Of a stretch of DNA of 64,000 nucleotides, positions 1 through 12,161 are shown in pieces. The notes under the pieces were generated by a model that searched no databases, was not told the origin of the DNA, and saw only the letters and a list, made by a program, of their open reading frames with translations. Both the position numbers and the translations under genes were made by a program. The DNA comes from Tetrahymena thermophila SB210. Taxonomy: Eukaryota > Ciliophora > Oligohymenophorea > Hymenostomatida > Tetrahymenidae. Numbering within the stretch: the stretch's first letter is position 1; each line of letters starts with the position of its first letter. The stretch spans positions 310,001-374,000 of the forward strand of contig NW_002476433.1 in NCBI RefSeq assembly GCF_000189635.1. Reading direction: 5' to 3'.

Positions 1-1477
1 TTTTTCTTCTCCTATTTCTTATGATTAAGTTAGCCAATCAGTTGATAGATAGTACGCCCTTTCAATAGGAGTAGGTCCATACAGTATTGCAATGCTACAA
101 GTTGAAGAAGTTGTTTAGTAAATTCAAATTCAATACTCAACTTTACCTTAAATACTTGCTTTGGTAAATAGTATTTTTGCTTTTTTAATGCTCATAGGAT
201 TTATTGGTCGTTATGCTTCTTAAAAATCTATTCAAAAAGACTTTTTTATGTTATTTTTAAAGACAATCTATCAAGATTATTATTTAAAAAACATAATCAC
301 TTTTAATTTTTTAAATGATTAATCTTAAAAAGAGTAACAATTAGAAAAGAATCAAAAAGAATCTGAGGACAAAAAATAATAATAAGATGAAGAAGTTGAT
401 GAGGTCTATGAAAAATACGATAAACCCATATATGTCCCTGCCTTTCGTAATAAATTTAAGAATAATGTTGACTTTGAACAATCAAATTCTATTTCTCCGA
501 AAAATGACTTTTCATAAAAGCCAATATTATATTCGAATCAATCCAGCCTTCAAACTACTTAAGATAAAAAAGAAATGCTGACTGAATATATTAGCGCTTT
601 AAATGAGAGTAAAAAAGAAAATAATATAGATAACATGTTAAATTTTTAATAAGATCCTGTAATAAAATACTCAGACTTTAGCTAGGATAGTCCTTGGGGT
701 AAAGATATGATTCGCAAGTTCTCTTTTTCCTAAAAATTAAGAAAAGCTTAATATATTAAAAGATCAAATTCTAGTTTGCTCTCCAATTCAAGTTTAAGAA
801 AGAATCATCAAAGTGAAATAAAAAACTAAGACTAAAATTTGATTTTGTAAAAACTTTCTACCATACAAGACCAAAATATTTCTAAAAAAATTGAAGATAT
901 CATTTTTACCAAAAAGTAATAAAAATTATTTTAAAATTTAAGATTTTACATACTATTTTCTATACAAAAAAAGTTATTTTAAAAGAGAAAAATAAAAAAC
1001 AAATTAATATCAAAACAATCAAATGAAGAAGAGAATTGAGTAATAAATTCAGAAAGAACTGAATATATTAAATTTTGTAAAGGATATTTTATTCTTAAAG
1101 AAAGCTGTATTGATGATGTTAAGTCAAGAACAGCTGGCTGCTCTTTAAGTCATTAGTTGTTCATAACAATTTTTAGACTTGAATTTAAATGAGAAATTAG
1201 AAAGCATTAAGCAGTTAGGTAAGTATTTCCTTTATTAATTTAATTCATGAATCACATTTTTTCTTTAAAAATAATAAATTGGTTAAAATTTTAAAATATA
1301 AATAAAGAATAAACTCATAACTTGAGCCATTATGAAAAATAATTTGCTCTGATGTAAAATGAAAAGTTTTAGCTACAATATTTAAATGATTTCTTTACTA
1401 AGTGTTAAAATGAAGATAATTTAAGCTAACTGGATTTAAAAATTATATAAACTCTTAAAAAATGTCATGTTAATTGA
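1..1477 (+). CDS. Type A two-span membrane protein, 5' truncated by window edge
   Basis: This is the 3' part of a member of the same family as the genes at 5633 and 12162. With TAA/TAG read as Gln, the first 250 bases give the end of the presumed extracellular domain (motif SIGVGPYSIAM) and the second membrane span (around ILALVNSIFAFLMLIGFIG). A long Gln/Asn/Ser/Lys-rich cytoplasmic tail follows. The conserved C-terminal module (LNFVKDILFLKKA, then LSQEQLAALQVISCSQ) begins after a small intron near 910-970. The final exon follows an intron of about 90 nt near 1220-1310 and ends at TGA with LKIIQTLKKCHVN. The start lies outside the window. Family membership is clear from the close match to the two full copies; molecular function is unknown. 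Similar large families in Tetrahymena are annotated only as putative transmembrane proteins. Confidence 0.8.
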
Positions 1478-2835
1478 TACTATTTGTTATTTTTTGAATT
1501 CAAATGCTGTTATGAATTTTGATTTCAATGAAAATCCTTCTAATTGCCTAGCAAAAAGTATTATTTATAATAAGATAATAATTACGTCAAATGAAAATGA
1601 TTTAAATTTGAACAAGTTATGACGACATAATTGATTTATTTATGTTTTTTTATCAAAACATAATGGATTTTTATTTTTAAATTAATTGACTACATGAATG
1701 TAAATTTCACCATAATTTAAGAATTTATTTTTTAATGATTATAATAATAATATAATCAAATTCTGATTATCAATAAAAAATTGATTTTGTATTTATTTAT
1801 TTAGATTGGTTCACTTTTTAAGAAAAGGAGAAAAAGATGATGTACTTTTTATAATAATAAAATACCCTTCAGATTTACTCAATATTCATAAAAGTCCTTT
1901 TTTTGTATCAACTTTTTAAAAATAAATATTAAATAATAATTGAGATAGAATACATATTAAATTATGATTAATGACATTAATTATTTTTTTCAAATTTTAA
2001 ATTTTAAAATTATTTAGTAAATAAAGTTTTAAAAAGATACCTTTAGAAGAAAATAATTTCAATTTTTAAATGATTATTTTCAATTATATATAATTTATAT
2101 TAAAAAATAATAGTAATTTTAATAATTTATTTTAAATAAATTCATATTACTTAAATTATTTTTTTCAGATTTTTTCAATTAATTCTCAGAATACACCTTC
2201 ATAATCTCAGAGGTTCTATTGGTAGTCTCTACATATTATTGATTAAGTTATATTTAATTTCTTTAGGAGGATTGGAGGTCAAAAAATAAAATTTTTTTAA
2301 AAAATTCTTAGTCATAGAATGAAAGATTTTAAGAAAAAAAATATTGATAAATAAAACCTTAATTTATGAGGACTTACTTACTATATGTTATATGTATATT
2401 TTAAACTCAAAAAAATAAGTAAAAATAAATTTGCAAAAAAACATCATTGAAAATAAAAAATTAAATAAAGTATTTATATTGTATTTTTCAATTAAAAAAA
2501 AGTAATAGAGAATAATAAATAAACAAAGATCATGTAAAAATTAATTTTTTTAATTTGATATAATTTTTTGTAGATGAATTTATTAAATATTAATCAAAAA
2601 AATTATATGTTATTTTAACTAGATAAAAGTATATATATTATTCTTTAAGAAGAATGTTGGATGGTGATAAGTTGTCTAATTTTTTTTTTAATTTTTAAAG
2701 TTTTTCATTAAATTCATGATTGATTTTTGTTGTTTTTATCAAGATTTGAGCAATTAATATTAGTAGAACTATTAAAATAATCTAAACAAAATATCATTTT
2801 TCAAAATCAAAGAAAAATATTAACAAATATTAAAT
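1478..2835. other. AT-rich intergenic region
   Basis: Lies between the first and second family members. It is almost entirely A/T with TGA in all frames. I see no gene, tRNA or strong inverted repeat. Confidence 0.7.
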
Positions 2836-5083
2836 ATGAATTTATCAAATATCGATTTATTTGCATCTTAATTTCAATTTTATGTGAATGATTAGCATAA
2901 GAAAAAAGGAACTCTTTATGGTTTTATTTTAAGTTTAGTCGTTATTGCAGGAAGTTTAACTTATTTCATTTACATAATTACATAATATATTACTAATCAA
3001 ATAGAGCCAACATTTAGATCTTAAAATTTTATTGTAGATACAAATCTTCAATATCCTTTAAGAAATGATCTTGTAGCATTTAAATTCGACTACGGCAACA
3101 ACATCGAACCTCTTTAGAATTAAGATAAGACATACTTTGTATTTTATGCCTTTTACTACTTTCAAAATTAGGAAGATCATTAATTTATTCCTCTAGATGT
3201 GATCGATTGCTAAAATTCTAATTTAATAGGATTTAAATGCATAGATTTCTCTAAACTATCTAATAATATGCTAACTCTTGATAATAATGAGAATATTTAA
3301 TCACAAGTACAAATATTAACTTACGGATGTTTAGATATTGATTCTATAAAAACAACCATACCAGATAATTGTGCAACCTAAACAGAAATAGATAATGCTG
3401 TAAATGCGGTTAATGCTGGCTAGAGAGTTAAGTTATTTACTTCATAATACAATATAACTTCTTAAAATATGCAAGTTTACTATAAAAATATAATGATCTT
3501 TACTTATTCCGATTACTCAATGTCAACAATCATAAATACTTAACTTTAGACTACTTCAGTAAAGTAAGGACTAATTTTTTAGTCTGAATAAAATTTTATA
3601 TAACCAATTTAGTACTCATAAATAAATCAAAGTATAAGCAGGCAATCTGCTTTACAAAGCGGAGATGGCGCTTATAGCTTTGTAACACTATAAATAGATG
3701 AATCTGTTGAGAAAATTTACATTTAATATACTACTTTACCATAAATACTTGCTCTTGTAAATAGTATCTTTGCTTTTTTAATGTTTTTTGGGTTTATTGG
3801 TAGAAAATCTTCTGAATTTTCTATCAAAAAAGACTTAATAATGTTATACTTTTAATCCCTATTTTAAGACAATTATTTAGAAATATTAAAAGCAAACAAT
3901 TTATTAAATCATAACAAAGAAAGAAATGCTAGCCTAAATAAATAGAAATCATCAATTTGTGATAATTTTTACAAAACAGGAAATATATAAGCAACTAAAG
4001 ATAACTTTAGTGAAAGATATATTTACCTTTAAGAAAATTCAAGTACACCAATATCTGTTCCTGTTTTTATAAACAAAAAGAAGAATTCATTAGATATAGA
4101 ATAATTTACTCAAAGTCCATATAAAAAAAGCGAAAATACTACCAACTCTCCCTCCAACAGCAACTTTGAATTTAAAATATTTTCACCATAAAAAAGAAAT
4201 TCTTTAAGTTCCTCTTCAAATTCAGATAAATTAAGTTATAATCTTAATCAAAGATTTAAAGTAAACACAAAACTTGATTTTTATTTTCACAAAAGATATA
4301 ATAAGCAACAATCAATCTAAAATTAGCAGTAATCCATCCTAAATGCTATCAAAAGTTCGAACAGCAATAGCAATTTGCAGCTAAGTATTTTTTATTTTTA
4401 ATTCATTTTTAATTTTACAATTATTTTTAGAAGCCAAAATTGGAGAAAACAGCCATAAAAGCGTTGATTTCGAAGTTTTGTAGTAAAAGCTTTAAAATAT
4501 TTAGAGCCTAAGCTTATCTGAAAAGCTTAAGAGAATAATTTTTAATTAAAAGTAAAATTAATTAAAGCATTTTAAAATTATTCTTTTAAAATATTTATTC
4601 TTTTTAAATTATATTTAAAAAGCTATTGCTCAAAAAAACAATCCGATTAAAAGAAGCTCAGCAATAAGGCAGTAGAATTAGTAGAAAAATAAGTTAGAAA
4701 AAATTTAAATATCATAAATTTTTTAAATGATATCCTGCTATTAAAGAAGGCTATAGCAATGATCTTAAATAAATAATAATTGGCTGCGCTCTAACATTTA
4801 AGCTACTCTGAAAATTATTTATAGTTAGATATGAATAATGTTGATATAAAATAAAGTAAATCAATAACATAATAAATAAATAGATAATATTTTTTAATTA
4901 TAAAATTAAGTAAAAGATTAAAATTTAACTCATTTTGAAGCTTAATCAGTTTTACTAGAAAATTAAGAAGTATAACAATATTTTATGAACAAGTTTCTTT
5001 AAAGATGCATGGATGAAAATAATAGTTTGACAAAAATAGACAAAAGAATATATAAATCTTTTAAAAAATCCTACTTTGATTGA
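2836..5083 (+). CDS. Type B two-span membrane protein (ciliate family)
   Basis: Starts at an ATG after a long A-rich leader (MNLSNIDLFASQFQFYVND). A first membrane span (about residues 29-52, LYGFILSLVVIAGSLTYFIY) is followed by a presumed extracellular region of about 250 residues with conserved Cys in motifs such as DVIDCQNSNLIGFKC and LTYGCLDID. A second span lies around ILALVNSIFAFLMFFGFIG. A Ser/Asn/Gln/Lys-rich tail of over 200 residues follows, then a conserved helical module (NIINFLNDILLLKKAIAMIL) and a last exon ending KRIYKSFKKSYFD before TGA. At least three short introns interrupt the tail (about 4386-4432, 4551-4622 and 4857-4910). It is the intact counterpart of the broken copy at 9575-11519. 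Function is unknown; topology suggests a surface or vesicle membrane protein. Confidence 0.8.
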
Positions 5084-5632
5084 AAGAAATTAAGTTTTCT
5101 TCAAATAATAATTAAAAAATATTTTAATTATATTTTTATTTTAAAAATTTGTTGATTATTAATTGAATTTATTTTTTGTTAAAACAAACTATTTATTTTT
5201 ATTAATTAATTTTTTCTTTATTTTCAAATTCATTTAAAATCAATTTCTCTAATTTTATTTATTTTATAAGCTATTTGCAAAATATTTAGTGGCAATAAAT
5301 TTTATGTTGCAATTTTTTAACTTTTTAAATTTTTTTATGCTGTAAAATTAATTTCTGAATATTAATTGATAATTTGTATTTTTTTTTTTCTTCAAAAAAA
5401 GTTTAATAAGGAATGGTTAGTTTATATTACATTTAAAGTTGTTATCTTGCTAAAGTTGCTATCATGTGGAGATGTATTGTTTAATATTTTTCTTGTAATA
5501 TTTTTTTAAAGTCGCAAGAAAAGCTATTAAAAATTAACCAATTAATTAAAATTTTAATAATTAATTTTTAAACCATAAAAAAATAAGTAAAAGAAAAAAA
5601 TAGAACAAAAGAAAAAAGAAAAATCAAACAAA
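5084..5632. other. Intergenic region, repeated at 11520-12161
   Basis: AT-rich spacer between the type B and type A genes. The second copy of the spacer is the same except for indels and the 132-bp inverted-repeat insertion at 11901-12032. No gene seen. Confidence 0.7.
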
Positions 5633-7822
5633 ATGATAATTTCAAAAATTGACCTATTTTCATCTCAATTTTCATTTAATGTGAACGATAAACATATGAA
5701 AAAAGGTACTATTTTAGGCGCATTTTTATCAATTTTAGTAGTTTTAACAAGCTTGACATACTTTGTGTACATTTTAAAGTAATACATAACAAACTAAATT
5801 GAGCCAACCTTTAGATCTCAAAGCTTCATAACTGATCATACACTCAATATCCCCTTAAGTAGTGACCTGATTGCCTTTAAATTTGACTATGGAAACAACT
5901 ATTTGCTAGAAAAATAAAAAGAAAAGACATACATCGTTTATGTTGCATTCTTTTACTATCAAAGTAATGATGACTAGCAATTCATCACTCTAGACGTTAT
6001 TGACTGCACTAATCCTAGCCTTTTAGGATTTAAGTGTGTTGATTTTACAAATCTTTCTAACTACACCTTGACTCATAATTCATAGATTAACTTGTCGTCT
6101 TAAATATAAATATTAACTTACGGATGCAGAGATATTGATAGTCTTAAAACAACTATGCCCAATAATTGCGCAGAGTAATCAGAAATAGATGATATTGTTA
6201 ATGGCATAAACGCTGGCTAAAAATTTAAGCTTTATACTTCTTAGTATAATGCAACCTCATAAGAAGTATAAGTGAACTACAGAAATTTGATAGTCTATAC
6301 CTATTCAATGTAGTCAATAACAACTATCTTAAATGCTTCGATTCAAACTACTTCTGTAAAGTAAGGCTTAATAGTGTAAAATGAAGAAACTTTTTCTACT
6401 CCCCTTTCTTACTCATAAGTGAATTAAGGAATAGATAGATAACAAGCACTTTCAATCGGGGTAGGTCCATATAGTATAGCAATGTTGTAAGTTGATGAAA
6501 TAGTTTAGTACGTTCAAATATAATACTCAACTTTGCCTTAGATTCTTGCTCTGATAAACAGTATTTTTGCCTTTTTAATGCTAATTGGTATTATAGGTCG
6601 CTATGCTTCTTAGAGATCGATACAAAAAGACTTTTTAATGCTTTTTTTGAAGACAATTTATCAAGATTATTATTTAAAAAATTTAAATGTTGCTAATTTT
6701 TTCAATAATTAATCGTAATAACAGTAAGTAGAAATTAAGGAATAGGAAAATGAAGAGAATAAGATACATGAAGATGGTGAAAAAGTTGATGAACTACACG
6801 AAAATGGTATAGTTGTACCCGCTTTTTAAAATAAACAAAAACAAAGTCTAGACTTAGAATAACCAAAAAATATTCCTTAAGCCAGTAGCTTTAAATTAAA
6901 ATTTCAAGATAAACCATTTTCTTAAGAGTAAAAAGAAGTTTTGACTGAATGTGTGAATACTGATAGACCTTTGAATGATAATAATAAAGAAGAGAAAGAT
7001 AAAATTTTGATATTACCATAAGACTCTGTAATAGAAGGTTCAAATACAAACTAAGATAGTCCTTGGGGCGATGATGCTGTTAGCTAATTCTCATACTCAT
7101 ATAGACCAAACCTAGCATAATCTATTAAGAGGTCTAATTCAAGCTAATTTTACAATTCAAAGCTCAGAAATAACCGCCTAAGCGAAATAAAAAACTAAGA
7201 GTCTTAGATGATTCTGAGAAGACTTTCAACAATACATAACTAAAATGTTTAAACCAAAGTTGAAAATGTAATCTTCAGCAAGAAGTATATTAATTTTTAT
7301 TACTTAAAAACTTTATAATATTTATATTATTTTATAAAAAAAGGACTTTTAAACAATAAGATCAAATAAATTTACAACAAAAAAATAATAAAATGATGAA
7401 GAAGATTGAGTAATAAATTCAGAAAGAACTGAATATATTAAATTTTGTTAAGGATATTTTATTCTTGAAGAAAGCTATTTTAATGATGTTAAGTCAAGAA
7501 CAGCTGGCAGCACTCTAAGTCATTAGCTGTTCACAGAATTTTTTAGATTTAAATTTAAATGAGAAATTTGAAAACATAAAATAACTTGGTAAATTATTTT
7601 TATTTTAAAGTTGACAAAATAAATTAACTTATAATTTGCTTTAAAAATGTAGAGGAACAATTTAGCTTAAGCCATTATGAAAAATCATTTGCTCTTATGG
7701 AAAATGACAAATTTTAACTAGCGTATTTGAATAAATTCTTAAATAGGTGTCAAAATGATGATAATTTAAGCCCGCTAGACTTAAAAATTATATAAACTCT
7801 TAAAAAGTGTCATATTAATTGA
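5633..7822 (+). CDS. Type A two-span membrane protein (ciliate family), intact
   Basis: The ATG follows an A-rich leader. The N-terminus IDLFSSQFSFNVNDKHMKKG precedes membrane span 1 (about residues 28-50). A presumed extracellular domain carries conserved Cys in DVIDCTNPSLLGFKCVDF, LTYGCRDID and PNNCAEQ. Span 2 (ILALINSIFAFLMLIGIIG) is followed by a Gln/Lys/Glu/Ser-rich tail, a short intron near 7283-7345, a conserved helical module beginning at about 7384 and, after an intron of about 60 nt near 7587-7650, a last exon ending LKKCHIN before TGA. The gene is nearly identical to the one at 12162. Introns were placed by frame continuity and by comparison with the paralogues. Function unknown; likely a surface or endomembrane protein. 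Confidence 0.82.
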
Positions 7823-9045
7823 AATTATTTGTCTTTTTTTGAACTTTTTTGTTTTTGTTGTTTCTTATTATTACTGGCTTTTAATTAAACTTTAATTTTT
7901 TTTTTTTTGCTTATTTGAACGGATAGCCAAAAATTAGTCATTAAGTGAAAAATAATAACACTTATTAAACTCCAGCTGAAAAGCTGGAAAAAATTATATT
8001 GCTTTTTAAAAGATTGAATTTCAATCAATAAAATTTAAGAGTCTTCTAAGTATATTAAAATTATAGCTATTTAAATAAAATTAGATAGCTAAAATGTATT
8101 TTTTAAAAATAGTTCTCACTTTAAATTTTATGTTAGTTTTAACTTTACATTTTTGTAGATATTTTAAATAATTGTATTATTAGAAATAATTACAATATTC
8201 TTGAAAATGAAAATCAAATTTACTTCACTCAAATTTAATATGACATTAGTTTTTTCTGATTTTATTATTTGCTAGATTTTATGTAATCCTTGTAGCAAAG
8301 CCAATATAAGAAATCATTTAAATTTAAATAATTTCAAAAATCAATAAATTAAGGTTTCTTTAAGAATTAGATTATTATAATTATTATTTTTTTTTTATTC
8401 AAATAAATTGGAATAATTATCAATTACTACGTTAGGTTATCATTTTAAATTCATTAACTGATATTAAAAATATCAAAAAACTTTATTCTACAGCGTAATG
8501 TAGATTAGAAATTAAAATAAGATAACCTTGTTGAAAAATAAAAATTATAAGAATAGACACATATTTGAATACATAAAATATATATTTATAAAATTATTAT
8601 TTAAAATAATGGTCCTTAACAAAAAAAATATTTGTGAATACAAAAATCATACTTAATATTTTTTAGCTTACATTTTATCAAAACTATCTTACTGTTTACA
8701 CTGATTACTCTGAATTGAAATCATATATATAAATAAATAGTTGATATATTCATAGAGAAATGAATTATATTTGATAATGATAATGCTAATGTAATTATTT
8801 AAGTTGAATAATATTTTATTGATTGCTTAATTTGACAATTAATTAATCAAAATTCACTAAGTTTCTGTAAAAATAATTATTTAGACTGATGAGTATTATT
8901 TAATAAAGTAGACTAAATTTTAGCGTAGTACTCTAAAAATATTCTAAAATTGATAATTTATAAACCATGAAAGATTTATAATAAACAAAATTAATTGCTT
9001 AAGCAATATAAAAAACAAGTTAAAAAATATTGTAGATAGAATAGG
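7823..9045. other. AT-rich intergenic region within the duplication
   Basis: Spacer between the type A gene and the zinc-finger gene, matched by 14356-15593 in the other copy. I see no open frame or RNA gene in it. Confidence 0.65.
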
Positions 9046-9540
9046 ATGCAGAACTTTATATTTTATAATTAGATTCCTGAAGAATATAAATGTTAGAACT
9101 GTTAAGAGCCTGTTCTAAATCCTTTAGAATGTAGTTTTTGCCTGAAAAAATACTGTAAGGATTGTACCTATTAAAATCATATTTGCACTCAATAAGCTAC
9201 AAAAACAGAGAAAATTTAGAAGTGTTTTCTGTCATGTAGTAAGAAATATTTAGACAAGAGAATTTAGAATTGGGGCGTTTATGGATCAGTAGGTAGAAAA
9301 AAATATTCTACACAAAATATAATTATTTTTACATTTTTATATATTTCTTATTTCTTTTTATTTTTCTCAAGTTTCTAAAGTTTCTCACTAAAAATTTTTA
9401 AAATTTCTCATTTTAATAGAAAAATCATAAAGATTGAAAAAAATTAAAATTATTAATATTATTAATTAAATTCTATTATAAAATTATTTATCTTTATATA
9501 AATAATATTCAAAGGCATCAACCATTCAAAAAAATAGTGA
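9046..9540 (+). pseudogene. RING/TRAF-like zinc-finger gene, 3' truncated copy
   Basis: The first 70 codons match the gene at 15594: MQNFIFYNQIPEEYKC, then a Cys-rich RING-like stretch (CQNCQEP, CSFC, YCKDC, HICTQ). Near 9255 homology ends just after CFLSCSKKYLD, before the second zinc-finger half (the CYNC...H...C part) found in the intact copy. The frame stays open after the junction through unrelated, very AT-rich sequence to a TGA near 9540, giving a hydrophobic tail of no recognisable kind. It may still be transcribed, but the second finger and acidic C-terminus are missing, so I treat it as a broken copy produced by the duplication event. Confidence 0.65.
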
Positions 9541-9566
9541 TCTCAATTCACCAAATTTTTGAATGG
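9522..9566. repeat. Short inverted repeat at the duplication breakpoint
   Basis: CCATTCAAAAA at 9522-9532 is an exact inverse of TTTTTGAATGG at 9556-9566, giving an 11-bp stem with a 23-nt loop. It sits about 10 bp before homology to the type B gene resumes and inside the roughly 320-bp unique segment (about 9256-9574) that separates the two duplicated units. It may be the scar of a foldback element or an IES-like excision, or chance in AT-rich DNA. Confidence 0.6.
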
Positions 9567-9574
9567 CATTTTGC

Positions 9575-11519
9575 TATACTTCCAAAATTAGGAAGATCAT
9601 TAATTTATTACTTTAGATGTGATCGATTGCTAAAATTCTAATTTAATAGTATTTAAATGCATAGATTTCTCTAAATTATCTAATAATATGCTAACTCTTA
9701 ATACAAATGAGAATATTTAATCACAAGTACAAATATTAACTTATGGATGTTTAGATATTGATTCTATAAAAACAACCATACCAGATAATTGTGCAACTTA
9801 AACAGAAATAGATAATGCTGTAAATGCGGTTAACGCAGGTTAGAGATTTAAATTATTTACTTCATAATACAATATAACTTCTTAAAATATGCATATTTAT
9901 TACAAAAATATAATGATCTTTACTTATTCCGATTACTCAATGTCAACCATCATAAATACTTAACTTTAGACTACTTCAGTAAAATAAGGATTAATTTTTT
10001 AGTCTGAGTAGAATTTTGCATACCCAATATAGTACTCATAAATAAATCAAAGCATAAGCAGATAGTCTGCTTTACAAAGTGGAGATGGAGCTTATAGTTT
10101 TGTAACCCTATAAATAGATGAATCTGTTGAGAAAATTTACATATAATATACTACTTTACCATAAATACTTGCTCTTGTAAATAGTATCTTTGCTTTTTTA
10201 ATGTTTTTTTGGGTTTATTGGTAGAAAATCTTCTGAATTTTCTATCAATAAAGATTTAATATTGTTATACTTACAATCTCTATTTTAAGACAAATATTTA
10301 GAAATATTAAAAGCAAACAATTTATTACATTATAAAAAAGAAACAAATCCTAGTTTAAATAAATAAAAATCTTCGATTTGTGATAATTTTTACAAAACAG
10401 GAAATATATAGGATAATAAAGATAACTTTAGTGAAATATTTATTTATTTTTAAGAAAATTCAAATCTGCCAATATTTGTTCCTGTTTTTTAAAACAAAAA
10501 AAAGAGTTCATTAGAAATAGAATAATTTACTCTAAGTCCATTAAAAATAAGTGAAAATACAAACACTTCTCCCATCAACAACGACTTTGAATTTAAGGTT
10601 TAAAAAATACCTAATTCCTAAAATCGAAAGTCTTTAAGCTCTTCTTCAAATTTAGAAATATTAAATAAAAATCTTAAACAAATAAATAACGAAAATACAA
10701 AACTTGATTTTTATTTATAAAAAAAATATTATAAGTAACAATCAATTTAAAATTAGTAGTAATCCATCCTAAATACAATAAAAAATTCAAACTGCAACTT
10801 ATAACTAAGTAATTTACTTTTTTTTGAATTCATATTTAATTTTTTACTATTTTTAGAAACCAAAATTGGAGAAAACAACCATAAAAGTGTTGATTTCGAA
10901 TTTTTGTAGTAAAAGTTTTAAAACATTTAAAGCCTAAGCATATCTGAAAAGCTTAAAAAAATAGTTTTTAATAAAAAGTAAAAATAATTAATTTAAGCCT
11001 TTCAAAATTATATTTTTAAACTTATATTTTAAAAAGATATTGCTCAAAAAAGAATCAGATAAAATGAAGCTCAGTAATAAGACAGTAAAGTTAGTAGAAA
11101 AATAAGTTAAAAAAAATTTATGATAAAAAAAATTTAAATATCATAAATTTTTTAAATGATATCCTGCTATTAAAGAAGGCTATGGCAATGATCTTAAATA
11201 AATAATAATTGGCTGCGCTCTAAATTTTAAGCTACTCTGAAAAATTTTTTATATAGTTAGATATGAATAATGTTGACATAAAATAAAGTAAATCAATAAC
11301 AAACAAAATAAATAAATAGACAATATTTTTTAATTATAAAATTTAGTAAAAGATAAAAATTTAACTCATTTTGAAGCTTAATCAGTTTTACTAGAAAATT
11401 AAGAAGTATAACAATATTTTATGAACTAGTTTCTTTAAAGATGCATGGATGAAAATAGTAGTTTGACAAAAATAGACAAAAGGATATATAAATCTTTTAA
11501 AAAATCCTACTTTCATTGA
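9575..11519 (+). pseudogene. Type B membrane-protein gene, 5' truncated and frameshifted
   Basis: The sequence matches the intact gene at 2836 from about base 3155 onward, so the start codon, first membrane span and first part of the extracellular domain are absent. Cys motifs, the second span and the tail follow in order. At 10204-10210 a run of seven T replaces the run of six in the intact copy (3784-3789), which shifts the frame inside the second membrane span. The last exon and its TGA are still recognisable. No substitute promoter or ATG at the truncation point is evident. Loss of the 5' end plus a frameshift argues for a non-functional copy. Confidence 0.8.
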
Positions 11520-11900
11520 AAGAAATTAAGTTATCTTCAAATTATAATTAAAAAATATTTTAATTATATTTTTATTTTAAAAATTTGTTGAATATTAGTA
11601 TTTATTTTTTGTTAAAACAAACAATTTTTATTAATAAATTTTTTCTTTATTTTCAAATTCATTTAAAATCAATTTCTCTAATTTTATTTATTTCATAAGT
11701 ATTTGCAATCTTTAGTGCAATAAATTATTAACTTTTTAAATTTTTTTATGTCATAAAATTAATTTCTTAATATTAATTGATTGTTTTTTTTTTTTTTCAA
11801 TTCTTGAAAAAAAGCTTAAAAAGGAATGGTTAGTTTATATTACATTTAAATTTAAAGTTGTTATCTTGATAAAGTTGTTATCATGTGGAAATGTATTAAT

Positions 11901-12032
11901 ATACTGTAAATGCTCATTAATTAAGGCGTATTTTAATTAAGGCATTTTTTTCTTAAATTTTTTATTTTGGCACTTTTTTTTGGGTAAAAAAGATACTTAG
12001 GGAATGCCTTAATTAATGAGCATTTACAGTAT
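11901..12032. mobile_element. MITE-like element with 27-bp perfect terminal inverted repeats
   Basis: The two ends are exact 27-base inverse complements (11901-11927 and 12006-12032). They begin ATACTGTAAATGCTC and end GAGCATTTACAGTAT. The 78-bp interior is T-rich and noncoding. The corresponding spacer of the other duplicate (around 5470-5500) lacks the element, so insertion happened after duplication or the element was lost from copy 1. The TA at each edge and the CTGTA...TACAG ends recall Tc1/mariner-type termini and TA target sites, but no transposase is present. It could be a non-autonomous transposon or a retained IES-like element. Confidence 0.75.
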
Positions 12033-12161
12033 TTTTAAAGTCATAAGACAAGTTTTTAAAAATTAACCAATTAATTAAATTTTTGATAATTACTTTTTAA
12101 AACATAAAAAATTAAGGAGAAGAAAAAAATAGAACTAAAGAAAAAAGAAAAATCAAATAAA

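Larger units (their letters stand above)
3155..9255 (+). repeat. Tandem segmental duplication, copy 1
   Basis: The sequence from within the type B gene through the type A gene at 5633 and its downstream flank to the zinc-finger start at 9046 is repeated, at clearly high identity by eye, at about 9575-15800. Noncoding flanks match as well as genes (for example the blocks near 8220-8600 and 14740-15140), so this is one recent duplicated unit and not independent members of a family. Homology to copy 2 stops abruptly near 9255, inside the zinc-finger gene. Confidence 0.85.
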
